DNA of 61,183 bases from Bacteroidota bacterium (GTDB taxonomy: Bacteria; Bacteroidota; Rhodothermia; JANXDC01): contig JANXDC010000011.1 in assembly GCA_025059945.1 (NCBI GenBank), positions 80,673-141,855 of the forward strand, read 5' to 3'. Positions 1-7,859 of the stretch are shown here, piece by piece; within the stretch, counting starts at the first letter, position 1, and each line of letters opens with the position of its first letter. The notes beneath the pieces were generated by a model. That model was given only the letters and a program-made list of their open reading frames with translations. It was not told where the DNA came from and made no database searches. The translations under genes were made by a program, and so were the position numbers.

Positions 1-1830
1 TGGGAGCGGGATACGCTGCGGTTTCGGCTTCCGGAGCTCACGGTCCTCGCCACCCGCACGCCCGTAGAGCCCCAGACGGCGCCAGGTCGGCTGGAGCGGC
101 TGCGGCGGGATTCACTCTGGGCTCCTACGGGCTCTGTCGGGGAGCTTCTGCGGGCCTATACGACGCTTCATGTGCGCACCTATGGGCCGGGCGCCTTGGC
201 TACGTTGGGTTGGCGCGGCACCGACGGGGCGCATACGCTCGTCTTGTTAGACGGGCTGCCGCTCGGAAACGGCCAGAATGCGACCGTGGATTTGGAGCTG
301 CTCCCGGCTTTTCTGTGGCAGGCCGTCGAGCTAGCCGCCGGTCCCGGCTCGGCCGTATACGGTTCTGCTGCTCTGGGAGGCGTCTTGCGCCTGCAGCCGC
401 CTATGCCGCCAGAGGGCTCCGGTGAAGTGCATCTGCAGAGCCGCCTCAATAGTTATGGGCTTCGCGAGGGGGCGCTGCGCCTGGGCGGTCGCTACAGGGG
501 CCTTTGGGGGGAGTTGGCCGGCTATGGGGTGCAGAATCCGAATCGCTTTCCCTATCAAGATAACACCGTCTATCCCCCTGTCTGGCGCCGTCGGCAAAAC
601 GCCGATTACGAGCGCGCCGGTCTGTGGATGCGCGCCGGATACGGCCGGGGCCGCTGGCGGCTGCAGCTAGCCCATTGGTCCGCCGGAAGCGATCGGGGCG
701 TTCCGGGTCCTATTGTGGCCGGAACGGGGCGCGCTCGTCAGAGGGACCACCTCGCCTACGGCTGGGGGGAGCTGCTTTACGAACACCCTGGCCTGCAGCA
801 TCGGCTGCTTCTGGCGCATCAGGAGGATGTGCTCCGGTACACGGATCCGGATGTCGGCATCACCTCCCGGCATCGCAACACGGGATGGACGGCCTGGTAT
901 GAGGGAGCCCGCCTGCTGGGAGCGGGGGCTCATTTTGCTTGGGGGCTTTTGTACCGGCAGCAAGGGGTGCGGAGCGCCAACCTGCAGACGTCCGGCGACC
1001 GACGCGCGGGTTCCCTGTACGTTTCCGGCGCGATCCGCCCGCGCCCCGGATGGCTGGTGTATCCCGCCCTGCGAGCCGATCTCTACAGCGACGCGCAGGA
1101 CGTCGTAAGCCCCCGTCTGGGTTTAAACGTAGCCTTAGCTCCCGGTTGGGCTCTAAAGGCCCAGTTGGGCCACAGCTATCGCGTGCCCACGTTCAACGAC
1201 CTGTACTGGATCGGCGGGGGCAATCCGGAGCTTAAGCCGGAGCGCAGCTGGGGCTTGGATTGGGGGGTCCGCTATGAGGGGCAGACCCTGCAGGCCGAGC
1301 TTACGCTTTCGGGCTACGACATCCGGCAGCGCATCACCTGGCTTCCGGACCCAGATGGCCGCTGGCGGGCGCAGAACCAGGGACACGTAAGGATCGGCGG
1401 CCTTGAGGTATCGGCCCACTGGCATCCTTCGACCTCCTTGCTATTTTGGGCCGCCTATACGGGCCTGGAGGCGCGCAAGCTGGATCGCAGCGGTCCAGCC
1501 GATCAAACGTATCGGAAGTTCCTCATCTACCTTCCGCCGCATCTGGCCCGCGTCGGGGGGCGCCTGCGCAGGGGCGCGCTGGAAGCGGAGCTACGCGGGC
1601 TGTATTCGAGCTGGCGGTATACGAGCGCCGATAACTCCAGCTGGCTGCCCAGTTACGGCCAACTGGATCTGACTCTGGGCTACCGAGCCCGATGGCGCGC
1701 CGCGGCCCTGCACGCTCGGCTCGCTATAGAAAACTTGCTCAATGCGGGCTATCAGGTGATCCCCTACTACCCGATGCCGGGCCGAAGCTTGACCTTCGGG
1801 CTCACCTTGAGCTGGTTCCTAAAACCCTAA
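1..1830 (+). CDS. TonB-dependent outer-membrane receptor, BtuB-like (5' end outside window)
   Basis: The frame is open from base 1, so the signal peptide and first residues lie outside the window; a GTG at 172 is not the true start, because plug-domain sequence precedes it (TVLATRTP near residue 14, TonB-box-like). About 609 residues are visible: a plug (DGLPLGNGQN, GPGSAVYGSAALGG) and then a beta-barrel with the usual late motif YRVPTFNDLYW...GNPELKPE and a C-terminal strand ending LTFGLTLSWF. Receptors of this family bind a scarce nutrient at the outer membrane and import it using TonB energy. The next gene, 18 bases downstream, resembles BtuG, which points to vitamin B12 or another corrinoid. 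That substrate is inferred from context; haem or a siderophore remain possible. Confidence 0.93.
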   Translation, partial: WERDTLRFRLPELTVLATRTPVEPQTAPGRLERLRRDSLWAPTGSVGELLRAYTTLHVRTYGPGALATLGWRGTDGAHTLVLLDGLPLGNGQNATVDLELLPAFLWQAVELAAGPGSAVYGSAALGGVLRLQPPMPPEGSGEVHLQSRLNSYGLREGALRLGGRYRGLWGELAGYGVQNPNRFPYQDNTVYPPVWRRRQNADYERAGLWMRAGYGRGRWRLQLAHWSAGSDRGVPGPIVAGTGRARQRDHLAYGWGELLYEHPGLQHRLLLAHQEDVLRYTDPDVGITSRHRNTGWTAWYEGARLLGAGAHFAWGLLYRQQGVRSANLQTSGDRRAGSLYVSGAIRPRPGWLVYPALRADLYSDAQDVVSPRLGLNVALAPGWALKAQLGHSYRVPTFNDLYWIGGGNPELKPERSWGLDWGVRYEGQTLQAELTLSGYDIRQRITWLPDPDGRWRAQNQGHVRIGGLEVSAHWHPSTSLLFWAAYTGLEARKLDRSGPADQTYRKFLIYLPPHLARVGGRLRRGALEAELRGLYSSWRYTSADNSSWLPSYGQLDLTLGYRARWRAAALHARLAIENLLNAGYQVIPYYPMPGRSLTFGLTLSWFLKP

Positions 1831-1848
1831 AGCAGGAGGATCCGCGGT

Positions 1849-2922
1849 ATGATGCGGGATCGCATCCGTTATCTCGCCCTCTGGGCGGCGCTTCTGTTTC
1901 TTGGGCTTGCATGCGCGCCCAAAGAGCAAGAGGCGACCCTGGTTACGCGCGGCGTATACGTGCTCAATCAGGGCAACTTTCAGCGCGGCAACGCCGAGAT
2001 CACCGTCTACGATCCGAAAACCGGTTCCGTTCAGCAGAACGTCTTTCAGGTCCGAAACGGCCGACCCCTAGGCGACATCGCCCAAAGCATGAGCATCATC
2101 GAGGACAAGGGCTATATCGTCGTCAACAACTCGCACAAGATCGAGGTAGTCGACCTGCGGGATGGGCTGCGCGCCCTGGCTACGATCGCGATCGCCAACA
2201 ACGCTAGCCCCCGCTATCTGGTCCAGGTTGGTCCTACGCGAGCCTACGTCACGAACATGTTCGGCAACAGCGTCTCCGTGATCGACCTGAACCAAAACCG
2301 CGAGATCAAGACCATCCCCGTGGGCCGCAACCCAAACGGGATCGCCGTGGCCCGCAACAAGGCCTACGTGGCCAACTCGGGCTTCGGAGCAAGTCGCACG
2401 GTCAGCGTCATCGACGTGAGCACAGACCAGGTCGTGCGCACTCTGGAGATGCCCTTTGACGGACCTAGCCACGTCTTTGTCGACGACGACGGTCAGGTCT
2501 GGGTCGTTTGCTCCGGCCGCACCGATTATCAAAACCCGGCCAACAGCACCAATGGGGGCTTTGTCGTGATTGATCCGCAGACCGACGCGATCCTAGAGCG
2601 CATTCCGGCCAACACCCGGCTGGGTGGGGCGGCCTTTGGAGGGGACGTGGCCGTGGGCCGCGGAGTGGCCTTCGTGTTGCACGGGGCTGGGCTGATGCGC
2701 CTAAATACGCGCACGAACACCCTGGAGAACGCATCCCTCATCCAGGGCCGCTTCGGGGCTGTGGGATACGATCCGGTCCGGGACGAGCTCTATCTTACGG
2801 ACGTAAAAGACTTTGTGCAGGCCGGTGAGGTGGCCGTCTACACCTCCGCCGGGGTGCGTCGCACAAGCTTTCAAGCCGGTATCATCCCGGGAGCTGTGGT
2901 GGTGGACGTGGTGCGGGAGTAA
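1849..2922 (+). CDS. BtuG-like surface lipoprotein, YncE/DUF5074 beta-propeller
   Basis: A lipoprotein signal ends in the lipobox LGLA-C22. The rest is a repeated propeller pattern: AYVTNMFGNSVSVIDLNQN, AYVANSGFGASRTVSVIDV and similar blades. The N-terminal part (GVYVLNQGNF, YDPKTGSV, NGRPLGDIAQSM, VVNNSHKIEVVD) matches the DUF5074/YncE-like family to which Bacteroides BtuG belongs. BtuG sits on the cell surface, binds cobalamin very tightly and passes it to BtuB. The gene follows the receptor directly, the same order as many btuB-btuG pairs. An AGGAGGA at 1834 places the start at the ATG at 1849 (or 1852). Family assignment is good; the ligand is inferred. Confidence 0.85.
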   Translation: MMRDRIRYLALWAALLFLGLACAPKEQEATLVTRGVYVLNQGNFQRGNAEITVYDPKTGSVQQNVFQVRNGRPLGDIAQSMSIIEDKGYIVVNNSHKIEVVDLRDGLRALATIAIANNASPRYLVQVGPTRAYVTNMFGNSVSVIDLNQNREIKTIPVGRNPNGIAVARNKAYVANSGFGASRTVSVIDVSTDQVVRTLEMPFDGPSHVFVDDDGQVWVVCSGRTDYQNPANSTNGGFVVIDPQTDAILERIPANTRLGGAAFGGDVAVGRGVAFVLHGAGLMRLNTRTNTLENASLIQGRFGAVGYDPVRDELYLTDVKDFVQAGEVAVYTSAGVRRTSFQAGIIPGAVVVDVVRE

Positions 2923-2927
2923 CATCC

Positions 2928-3149
2928 ATGCCGGCACCGGAAGTCGACCGTTGCGTCTGCCATGATCGCACGTTTGCCGAGCTCTGGCAGATCGTCCAAA
3001 CTTATGGGGCCCGATCGATTGCGGAGCTGCAGCGGCATGTGGCTTTTGGCTACCGGTGCCGGCTCTGCCATCCGTATGTGGTGCGGATGCTACAGACCGG
3101 CCAAACCCGTTTTCCGGTTATGGATCCTAGCCAGGAGGAGAGATCATGA
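2928..3149 (+). CDS. BFD-like [2Fe-2S]-binding protein
   Basis: A 73-residue protein with four cysteines spaced C9-x-C11-x32-C44-x2-C47, the pattern of the bacterioferritin-associated ferredoxin (BFD) [2Fe-2S] domain. Between the pairs is the helix-rich stretch typical of the family (FAELWQIVQTYGARSIAELQ). BFD proteins pass electrons to partner proteins, classically to release iron from bacterioferritin; here the partner is unknown. It starts 5 bases after the BtuG-like gene, and its stop overlaps the start of the DUF6580 gene as ATGA, so it is part of the uptake operon. A redox role in releasing or reducing the imported metal or corrinoid is speculation. Confidence 0.8.
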   Translation: MPAPEVDRCVCHDRTFAELWQIVQTYGARSIAELQRHVAFGYRCRLCHPYVVRMLQTGQTRFPVMDPSQEERS

Positions 3150-3757
3150 AGCCCAACGGGACTCGCTGGGCGGCTTGGGCGTTGCTCGTCGTGCTGGCGG
3201 CCTTTAGCCGCCTTCTTCCCCATCCGCCGAATTTCACCCCCATAGGCGCTATGGCCCTCTTTACGGGCGCGCACATGGGGCTGCGGCCCGCGGCCTTCGC
3301 CGTTCCCTTGTTGGCTATGTTGGTAAGCGACCTCTTGATAGGCCTGCATATGCTTATGCCCGTCGTCTACGGGAGCTTCGCCCTGATCACCGTGCTGGGT
3401 TGGGCCGTGCTGCGCACGCGGCGCAGTCCTTGGCGCCTGGGTGGGGCGGCCCTGTTGGCTTCGACGCTTTTTTACCTGATTACGAACTTCGGCGTCTGGG
3501 CCCTGGGCTCTTGGTATCCGAAGACGCTTGAAGGGCTTCTGGCCTGCTACGTAGCGGCTATTCCGTTTTTCGGCAACACAATAGCGGGGGATCTGTTTTT
3601 CGTCGCCTTGCTCTTCGGCGGATGGGCCTGGCTGGAGCGTCGGGTTCCAGCCCTGCAGGCGAGCCCCTTACATGCGGTTTCGCTCATCCCAAATCGGGAT
3701 CAGGAGCCTATAGTCTCCAAAGCCGCTCTGATCGACGAAGATAAATCGGCGTCCTAG
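3146..3757 (+). CDS. DUF6580-family integral membrane protein, probable transporter component
   Basis: A 203-residue hydrophobic protein with about five membrane spans. The N-terminal signature SRLLPHPPNFTPIGAMALFTGAHMG is characteristic of the DUF6580 family of putative transport proteins, which resembles substrate-binding (S) components of ECF transporters. With the receptor, surface binder and [2Fe-2S] protein it would complete an uptake route through the inner membrane; no ATPase is present in the window. Start ATG overlaps the previous stop. The last roughly 28 residues, from about HAVSLIPNRDQ on, look unlike a membrane-protein tail and overlap the convergent GWxTD gene by 90 bases, so they may be a read-on extension. 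Confidence 0.8.
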   Translation: MKPNGTRWAAWALLVVLAAFSRLLPHPPNFTPIGAMALFTGAHMGLRPAAFAVPLLAMLVSDLLIGLHMLMPVVYGSFALITVLGWAVLRTRRSPWRLGGAALLASTLFYLITNFGVWALGSWYPKTLEGLLACYVAAIPFFGNTIAGDLFFVALLFGGWAWLERRVPALQASPLHAVSLIPNRDQEPIVSKAALIDEDKSAS

Positions 3758-4993
3758 GCTGTAGTAGTACCAAATCTGATAGGGCTTGGCGTTGTAGGCG
3801 AAGGGGTGATGATCGATCGCGTCCGGCTCTCCGAAGAGGATGAAGACCATGCCGCGGTCGGTCTTCCAGCCTGGCTCCAGGCCCGAGAACTGCCGGTTGG
3901 CATACCAGACGCGCTGGTAGTATTCCTCCATGAGCTCGTTGCGCTCCGTGCCCGGCGTGGGGTCGCGCTTTTTCCAGAAGGCGCGAAAGCGCTCGTAGCG
4001 CTCAGCGCGCGTGGGCGCTTCTTGAATAGCCCGGATCTCAGCCGGTTTGGCCAGATAAACCAACTGCGCGATGGCCTGGTCCAGGTCGGCGATGAAGGCC
4101 TCAAGACCGGTCCAGCGCACCCGAAGCGTCTTTTCCGCCCGGCCCAGCTCCCGGCCCTCTTCATCCCGCACGAGCAGGCGAACCGTGTAGCGCTCCGGCT
4201 TCAGGGCGTCCAGGGGAATGCGCACCACGAACTGGTTGCGGATCGGGCCAAGAAGGCGGCTCTCCGAGCTCTGAAAGACCACTTCGGGGCCGGTCGAAGG
4301 GGAGCGGCCCAGAAAGCTGCGCACCGTGGGTCGAAGGAGCGGCCGAGGCCGATGGACCTCGTAGGAGACCTGCACCCGCCGGGGCCAGCGCGTGTAGAGT
4401 TCAAAGAAAAGCAGGCATTCGCTCTGGTCCTGGCCGACCTCATTGGCTACGTTGGGATACAGCACCTGTCGGGCTTCGTCGAAGCGATCCAGGATTAGCA
4501 GATCGCTCATCGCGAAAGCCTCGGCGCCGAAGTCCCGCACCAAGACCTCGACGCGCCGGGCATACTGTCGACCTGTATGGCGGTCCTCTACACGCGCTTG
4601 CACCAGGTACCGGCCGGGGGCCGGAAAGAGCACAAGCTGCAGGTAATCGTAGGCGTTTTCTTGTTGGGTTTGCGCATACGAGAAGGCCGAAACCAGCCGC
4701 TCCTGGGTGCGGCTCTCGGCAAGCCCTTGCGGTTGGCCGCGCCCGTTAAGCCGGTATAGCTCCACTGTGGCCTCGTAACGGGCCTGAAAGCCCGTTCCCT
4801 GCCGGAAGAAGGTTAGTTTGGAGTACGACAGACGCAAAAAAACGTCCAGCCGGGGGCGGCCGTCCGTGTGTCGCACCACGAGGGTCTCTGCCTCCAGCTC
4901 TCCGTCTTGTGCGCGAGCCGGCAGATCAAGACCGATACATGCCAGAGCCCACAGCAATAGGCAACTCCGGAAGGGTGCGCTCCTGCAGCCCAT
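3668..4993 (-). CDS. GWxTD domain-containing secreted protein
   Basis: 441 residues with a signal peptide (cleavage probable after ARAQ). The first three quarters are beta-rich domains. The C-terminus carries the defining motif GWKTDRG at residue 375, followed by MVFILFGEPD, IWYYYSLGRRFIFVDQSGFGDYRL. GWxTD proteins are widespread in Bacteroidota, Ignavibacteria and relatives; their function is unknown, though an envelope role is likely. It is the last gene of the purF-pgsA-ftsY-rimO run and starts 8 bases after rimO. Its conserved C-terminal end overlaps the 3' end of the DUF6580 gene on the other strand. Confidence 0.88.
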   Translation of the reverse strand: MGCRSAPFRSCLLLWALACIGLDLPARAQDGELEAETLVVRHTDGRPRLDVFLRLSYSKLTFFRQGTGFQARYEATVELYRLNGRGQPQGLAESRTQERLVSAFSYAQTQQENAYDYLQLVLFPAPGRYLVQARVEDRHTGRQYARRVEVLVRDFGAEAFAMSDLLILDRFDEARQVLYPNVANEVGQDQSECLLFFELYTRWPRRVQVSYEVHRPRPLLRPTVRSFLGRSPSTGPEVVFQSSESRLLGPIRNQFVVRIPLDALKPERYTVRLLVRDEEGRELGRAEKTLRVRWTGLEAFIADLDQAIAQLVYLAKPAEIRAIQEAPTRAERYERFRAFWKKRDPTPGTERNELMEEYYQRVWYANRQFSGLEPGWKTDRGMVFILFGEPDAIDHHPFAYNAKPYQIWYYYSLGRRFIFVDQSGFGDYRLLIPIWDERNRM

Positions 4994-5001
4994 GCCTCAC
5001 C

Positions 5002-6309
5002 TTAAGCGGGGGCTTCTGCGTCTCCAAAAAGATCATACGCCTCGGCGTCGCGAATGTCAACCCAGTAAAAATGCCCTACGCGCAGGTTGGGGTCGGACAC
5101 GTAGACCTCGTTATCCACCTCAGGCGCGTCGTACTCCGTTCGGCCGACCGCAAAGCGTCCCTCGATGCGGTCGATGAGCACCTTAAGCCGCTTGCCTACG
5201 AGAGCCTGGTTGCGCTCTAGGCTGATCCTCTGTTGCAGGTTCATGACCGCAAGGGCGCGCGCCTCTTTCTCTTCTGGCGCTATGGGGTCGCCCAGCGCGT
5301 AGGCGGCTGTGTTTTCCTCCTGGGAGTACGTGAAGACGCCGAGTCGATCGAAGCGAATCCGCGCCATTCCCTCTAGCAGACGGGCAAAGTCGTCCTCCGT
5401 TTCTGTGGGATAACCCACGATAAGCGTGGTGCGCAGGGCTACGCCGGGCACGCGGTCCCGAATGCTTTGCACAAGCTCCTCGATCTCGGCCCCCGTGATG
5501 CCGCGTCGCATGGAGGCCAGCACGGGATCGGATAGGTGTTGGACGGGGATGTCCAGGTATTTGCAGATATTAGGCCGCTCGGCCATGACGTCGAGCACTT
5601 CATACGGGAACTTGGCCGGATAGGCGTACATGAGCCGGATCCACTGCAGGTCATCGATCTCGGAGAGGCGGCGCAGAAGCGGGGCCAGTTGCCGTCTGCC
5701 GTACAGGTCCAGTCCGTAGTACGTAAGATCCTGGGCGATCAAAATAAGCTCCCGCACGCCCCGCTGCGTCAGTCGCTGGGCCTCGTGGATGATCTCCTCC
5801 ATAGGTCGGGACCGATGCCGACCCCGCATAAGGGGGATGGCGCAAAAAGAACAGGGGTGATTGCAGCCCTCGGAGATCTTGAGGTAGGCGTAGTGGGGAG
5901 GGCTTAGCAGCAGGCGTTCCCCGAGCAGGTTCGCTTTGTAGTCGGCCCCCAGGGCGGCCAGAAGTTCCCGTAATTCCGAGGTGCCGAAAAAGCCGTCCAC
6001 CTCGGGCAGCTCCTGATGCAGCTCCTGCCGGTAGCGCTCCGTTAGGCATCCGGCCACATAGACGCGCTGCACCCGTCCGGCTGCTTTGAGCTCCAGCGCC
6101 TCCAGGATGGCCTGAATGGACTCGGTCTTGGCCGCCTCGATAAAGCCGCAGGTGTTGATGATTAAGACGTCGGCCCGCTCCGGATCAGAGCTGATGCGGT
6201 ATTGGTTTCCGGCCAGCTGGCCGAGCAACACCTCCGAGTCCACAAGGTTTTTGGCGCATCCTAAGCTGACGACGCTCACCGTGGGAGGGCGGAAGCGTTT
6301 CGTGTGCAT
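5002..6309 (-). CDS. rimO: Ribosomal protein S12 methylthiotransferase RimO
   Basis: A radical-SAM enzyme that adds a methylthio group to an aspartate of ribosomal protein S12. 435 residues: the N-terminal UPF0004 domain has cysteines C18, C54 and C88 for one cluster (SLGCAKNLVDSEVLLG, INTCGF, VAGC), the radical-SAM motif CNHPCSFC spans 149-156, and a C-terminal TRAM domain (LKVLIDRIEGRFAVGRTEYDAPEVDN) follows. SLGCAKNLVDSE and the EYDAPEVDN type of ending separate RimO from MiaB, which methylthiolates tRNA. It lies 4 bases after ftsY in the operon. Confidence 0.96.
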   Translation of the reverse strand: MHTKRFRPPTVSVVSLGCAKNLVDSEVLLGQLAGNQYRISSDPERADVLIINTCGFIEAAKTESIQAILEALELKAAGRVQRVYVAGCLTERYRQELHQELPEVDGFFGTSELRELLAALGADYKANLLGERLLLSPPHYAYLKISEGCNHPCSFCAIPLMRGRHRSRPMEEIIHEAQRLTQRGVRELILIAQDLTYYGLDLYGRRQLAPLLRRLSEIDDLQWIRLMYAYPAKFPYEVLDVMAERPNICKYLDIPVQHLSDPVLASMRRGITGAEIEELVQSIRDRVPGVALRTTLIVGYPTETEDDFARLLEGMARIRFDRLGVFTYSQEENTAAYALGDPIAPEEKEARALAVMNLQQRISLERNQALVGKRLKVLIDRIEGRFAVGRTEYDAPEVDNEVYVSDPNLRVGHFYWVDIRDAEAYDLFGDAEAPA

Positions 6310-6313
6310 TTTC

Positions 6314-7297
6314 TTACTGAGCGCTTCTTAGGGATAGGTCTGCGAACAGCGCCTCCACAAAGGCCTGGGGATCGAAGACCAGCAGGTCATCGAGTCGCTC
6401 CCCTACGCCTAGGTACCGGACCGGTATGCCGAAGCTGTGTGCGATGCCCAGCACCACGCCGCCCTTAGCGGTGCCGTCAAGTTTGGTCAATACCAGTCCT
6501 GTGACCTGTACGGCGCGCGCGAACTCCTCGGCCTGCCGGAGCCCGTTCTGCCCCGTGGTGGCGTCCAATACGAGCAGCACCTCATTGGGGGCCGTGGGAA
6601 GGGCCTTGGCCATGGCGCGCCGGACCTTGGCCAGCTCCTCCATGAGTCCACCTTTTGTGTGCAGGCGGCCGGCCGTATCGATGATGGCCACCTCCGCGCC
6701 GCGGGCCCGAGCGGCGGAGACCGCATCAAAGGCCACAGCACCGGGATCGGCGCCGGGATGGTGTTTGATGACCGGCACGCCGGCCCGTTGGGCCCAAACC
6801 TCCAACTGCTCTATGGCGGCCGCTCGGAATGTATCGGCCGCCCCCAAGAGCACGGACCGTCCGGCCTTGCGATACGCCCAGGCCAGCTTGCCGATGGTGG
6901 TCGTCTTGCCCACGCCGTTGACCCCAACGACCATGATCACGTACGGCCGGTGAGGAAGCGGTTCCTCGAAGCGCCGAGGCGCCGCTTGCTGTCCCTCGGC
7001 CCCGAGCAGGGCCAGGGTCTCCTCGCGCAGAAGGCGCCAGAGCTCCTCTGGGCTTGCGTAGCGGTCACGCCGCGCACGCGCCTGCAGTCGATCGATAAGC
7101 GCAAGCGTGGTCGCAACGCCCACGTCGCTTTCGATGAGCGTCTCCTCCAGCTCATCGAGCACCGCCTCATCGACGCGGTCCCGGCTGCGCAGCAGCCGCT
7201 CGACGCGGGCCCAGAGGTTAAGCCGCGTTTTCTCCAGCCCGCTATGAAGCTCTGAGGGCGAGGTGCTCTCAGGTAGATGACGACGAAACCACTTCAT
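6314..7297 (-). CDS. ftsY: Signal recognition particle receptor FtsY
   Basis: SRP-family GTPase that docks ribosome-SRP complexes at the inner membrane. 327 residues: helical N domain (LDELEETLIESDVGV), P-loop GVNGVGKTTT from residue 125, then DTFRAAA, IIDTAGRLHTKGGLMEEL and the TKLDGTAKGG motif, all standard for FtsY. The acidic A domain is very short, as in many bacteria outside the Enterobacteria. Its start overlaps the pgsA stop by four bases (ATGA), showing translational coupling in the purF operon. Confidence 0.97.
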   Translation of the reverse strand: MKWFRRHLPESTSPSELHSGLEKTRLNLWARVERLLRSRDRVDEAVLDELEETLIESDVGVATTLALIDRLQARARRDRYASPEELWRLLREETLALLGAEGQQAAPRRFEEPLPHRPYVIMVVGVNGVGKTTTIGKLAWAYRKAGRSVLLGAADTFRAAAIEQLEVWAQRAGVPVIKHHPGADPGAVAFDAVSAARARGAEVAIIDTAGRLHTKGGLMEELAKVRRAMAKALPTAPNEVLLVLDATTGQNGLRQAEEFARAVQVTGLVLTKLDGTAKGGVVLGIAHSFGIPVRYLGVGERLDDLLVFDPQAFVEALFADLSLRSAQ

Positions 7298-7857
7298 CCT
7301 GCCGTAATGCCGTGTTTCAGGAGGGTCCAGGCTCGACGCAAATAGTCCAGAAACGCTGCCCCGAGTAGGAGGGCCACGAAGGGAAGGAGGGTCTTGCTAA
7401 GGTGCAAGTGGGCCCAGGAGGGTTCCGTTTCTAGGGTGGCTAAGATGAGCACGCCGGCTGCGGCCGCAGCCGCGATTTTGCCCGGCAGTTCGGAACTCGG
7501 TATGCGCCCCAGGCGGCCCCGTAGGCCCAATGCCCCCAGCACAATAAGCACATCCCGGCCCAAGATCACGGTCGCAAACCAGATGGGTAGATGCCCCTGC
7601 CAGGTTAAGATCACGGCCGCAACCCCTATGCAGACCTTGTCGGCCAAGGGATCTAAGATCTTGCCCCATTCTGTGGTCTCCCCCCGGCGCCGCGCCAGAT
7701 GCCCGTCGAAGGCGTCTGTTACGGCCGCGGCCAGCATGAGGGTAACCGTTCCGATCACGGGCGCCCGATGCCAGAGCGCGATCCCGATCGGGAGGGCCAA
7801 GATGAGCCGAAGCAGGCTGAGCGCGTTCGAAGGGGTCCAAAACCGGCCCAAGGGCAT
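7294..7857 (-). CDS. pgsA: CDP-diacylglycerol--glycerol-3-phosphate 3-phosphatidyltransferase
   Basis: Inner-membrane enzyme that makes phosphatidylglycerol phosphate from CDP-diacylglycerol and glycerol-3-phosphate. The CDP-alcohol phosphotransferase motif DG-x2-AR-x8-G-x3-D-x3-D is intact (DGHLARRRGETTEWGKILDPLAD). 187 residues with about five hydrophobic segments and the usual N-terminus (TPSNALSLLRLILALP, normally TxPNxLTxxR). It starts 2 bases after the purF stop. A related CDP-alcohol transferase for another head group cannot be fully excluded, but length and motif context favour PgsA. Confidence 0.9.
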   Translation of the reverse strand: MPLGRFWTPSNALSLLRLILALPIGIALWHRAPVIGTVTLMLAAAVTDAFDGHLARRRGETTEWGKILDPLADKVCIGVAAVILTWQGHLPIWFATVILGRDVLIVLGALGLRGRLGRIPSSELPGKIAAAAAAGVLILATLETEPSWAHLHLSKTLLPFVALLLGAAFLDYLRRAWTLLKHGITAG

Positions 7858-7859
7858 GG

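Noticed and set aside
3806-4498. 230-residue open frame antisense to the GWxTD gene
   Set aside because: No recognisable domain; shadow of the real gene.
6437-7255. 272-residue open frame antisense to ftsY
   Set aside because: High-GC shadow frame; ftsY on the other strand has every family motif.
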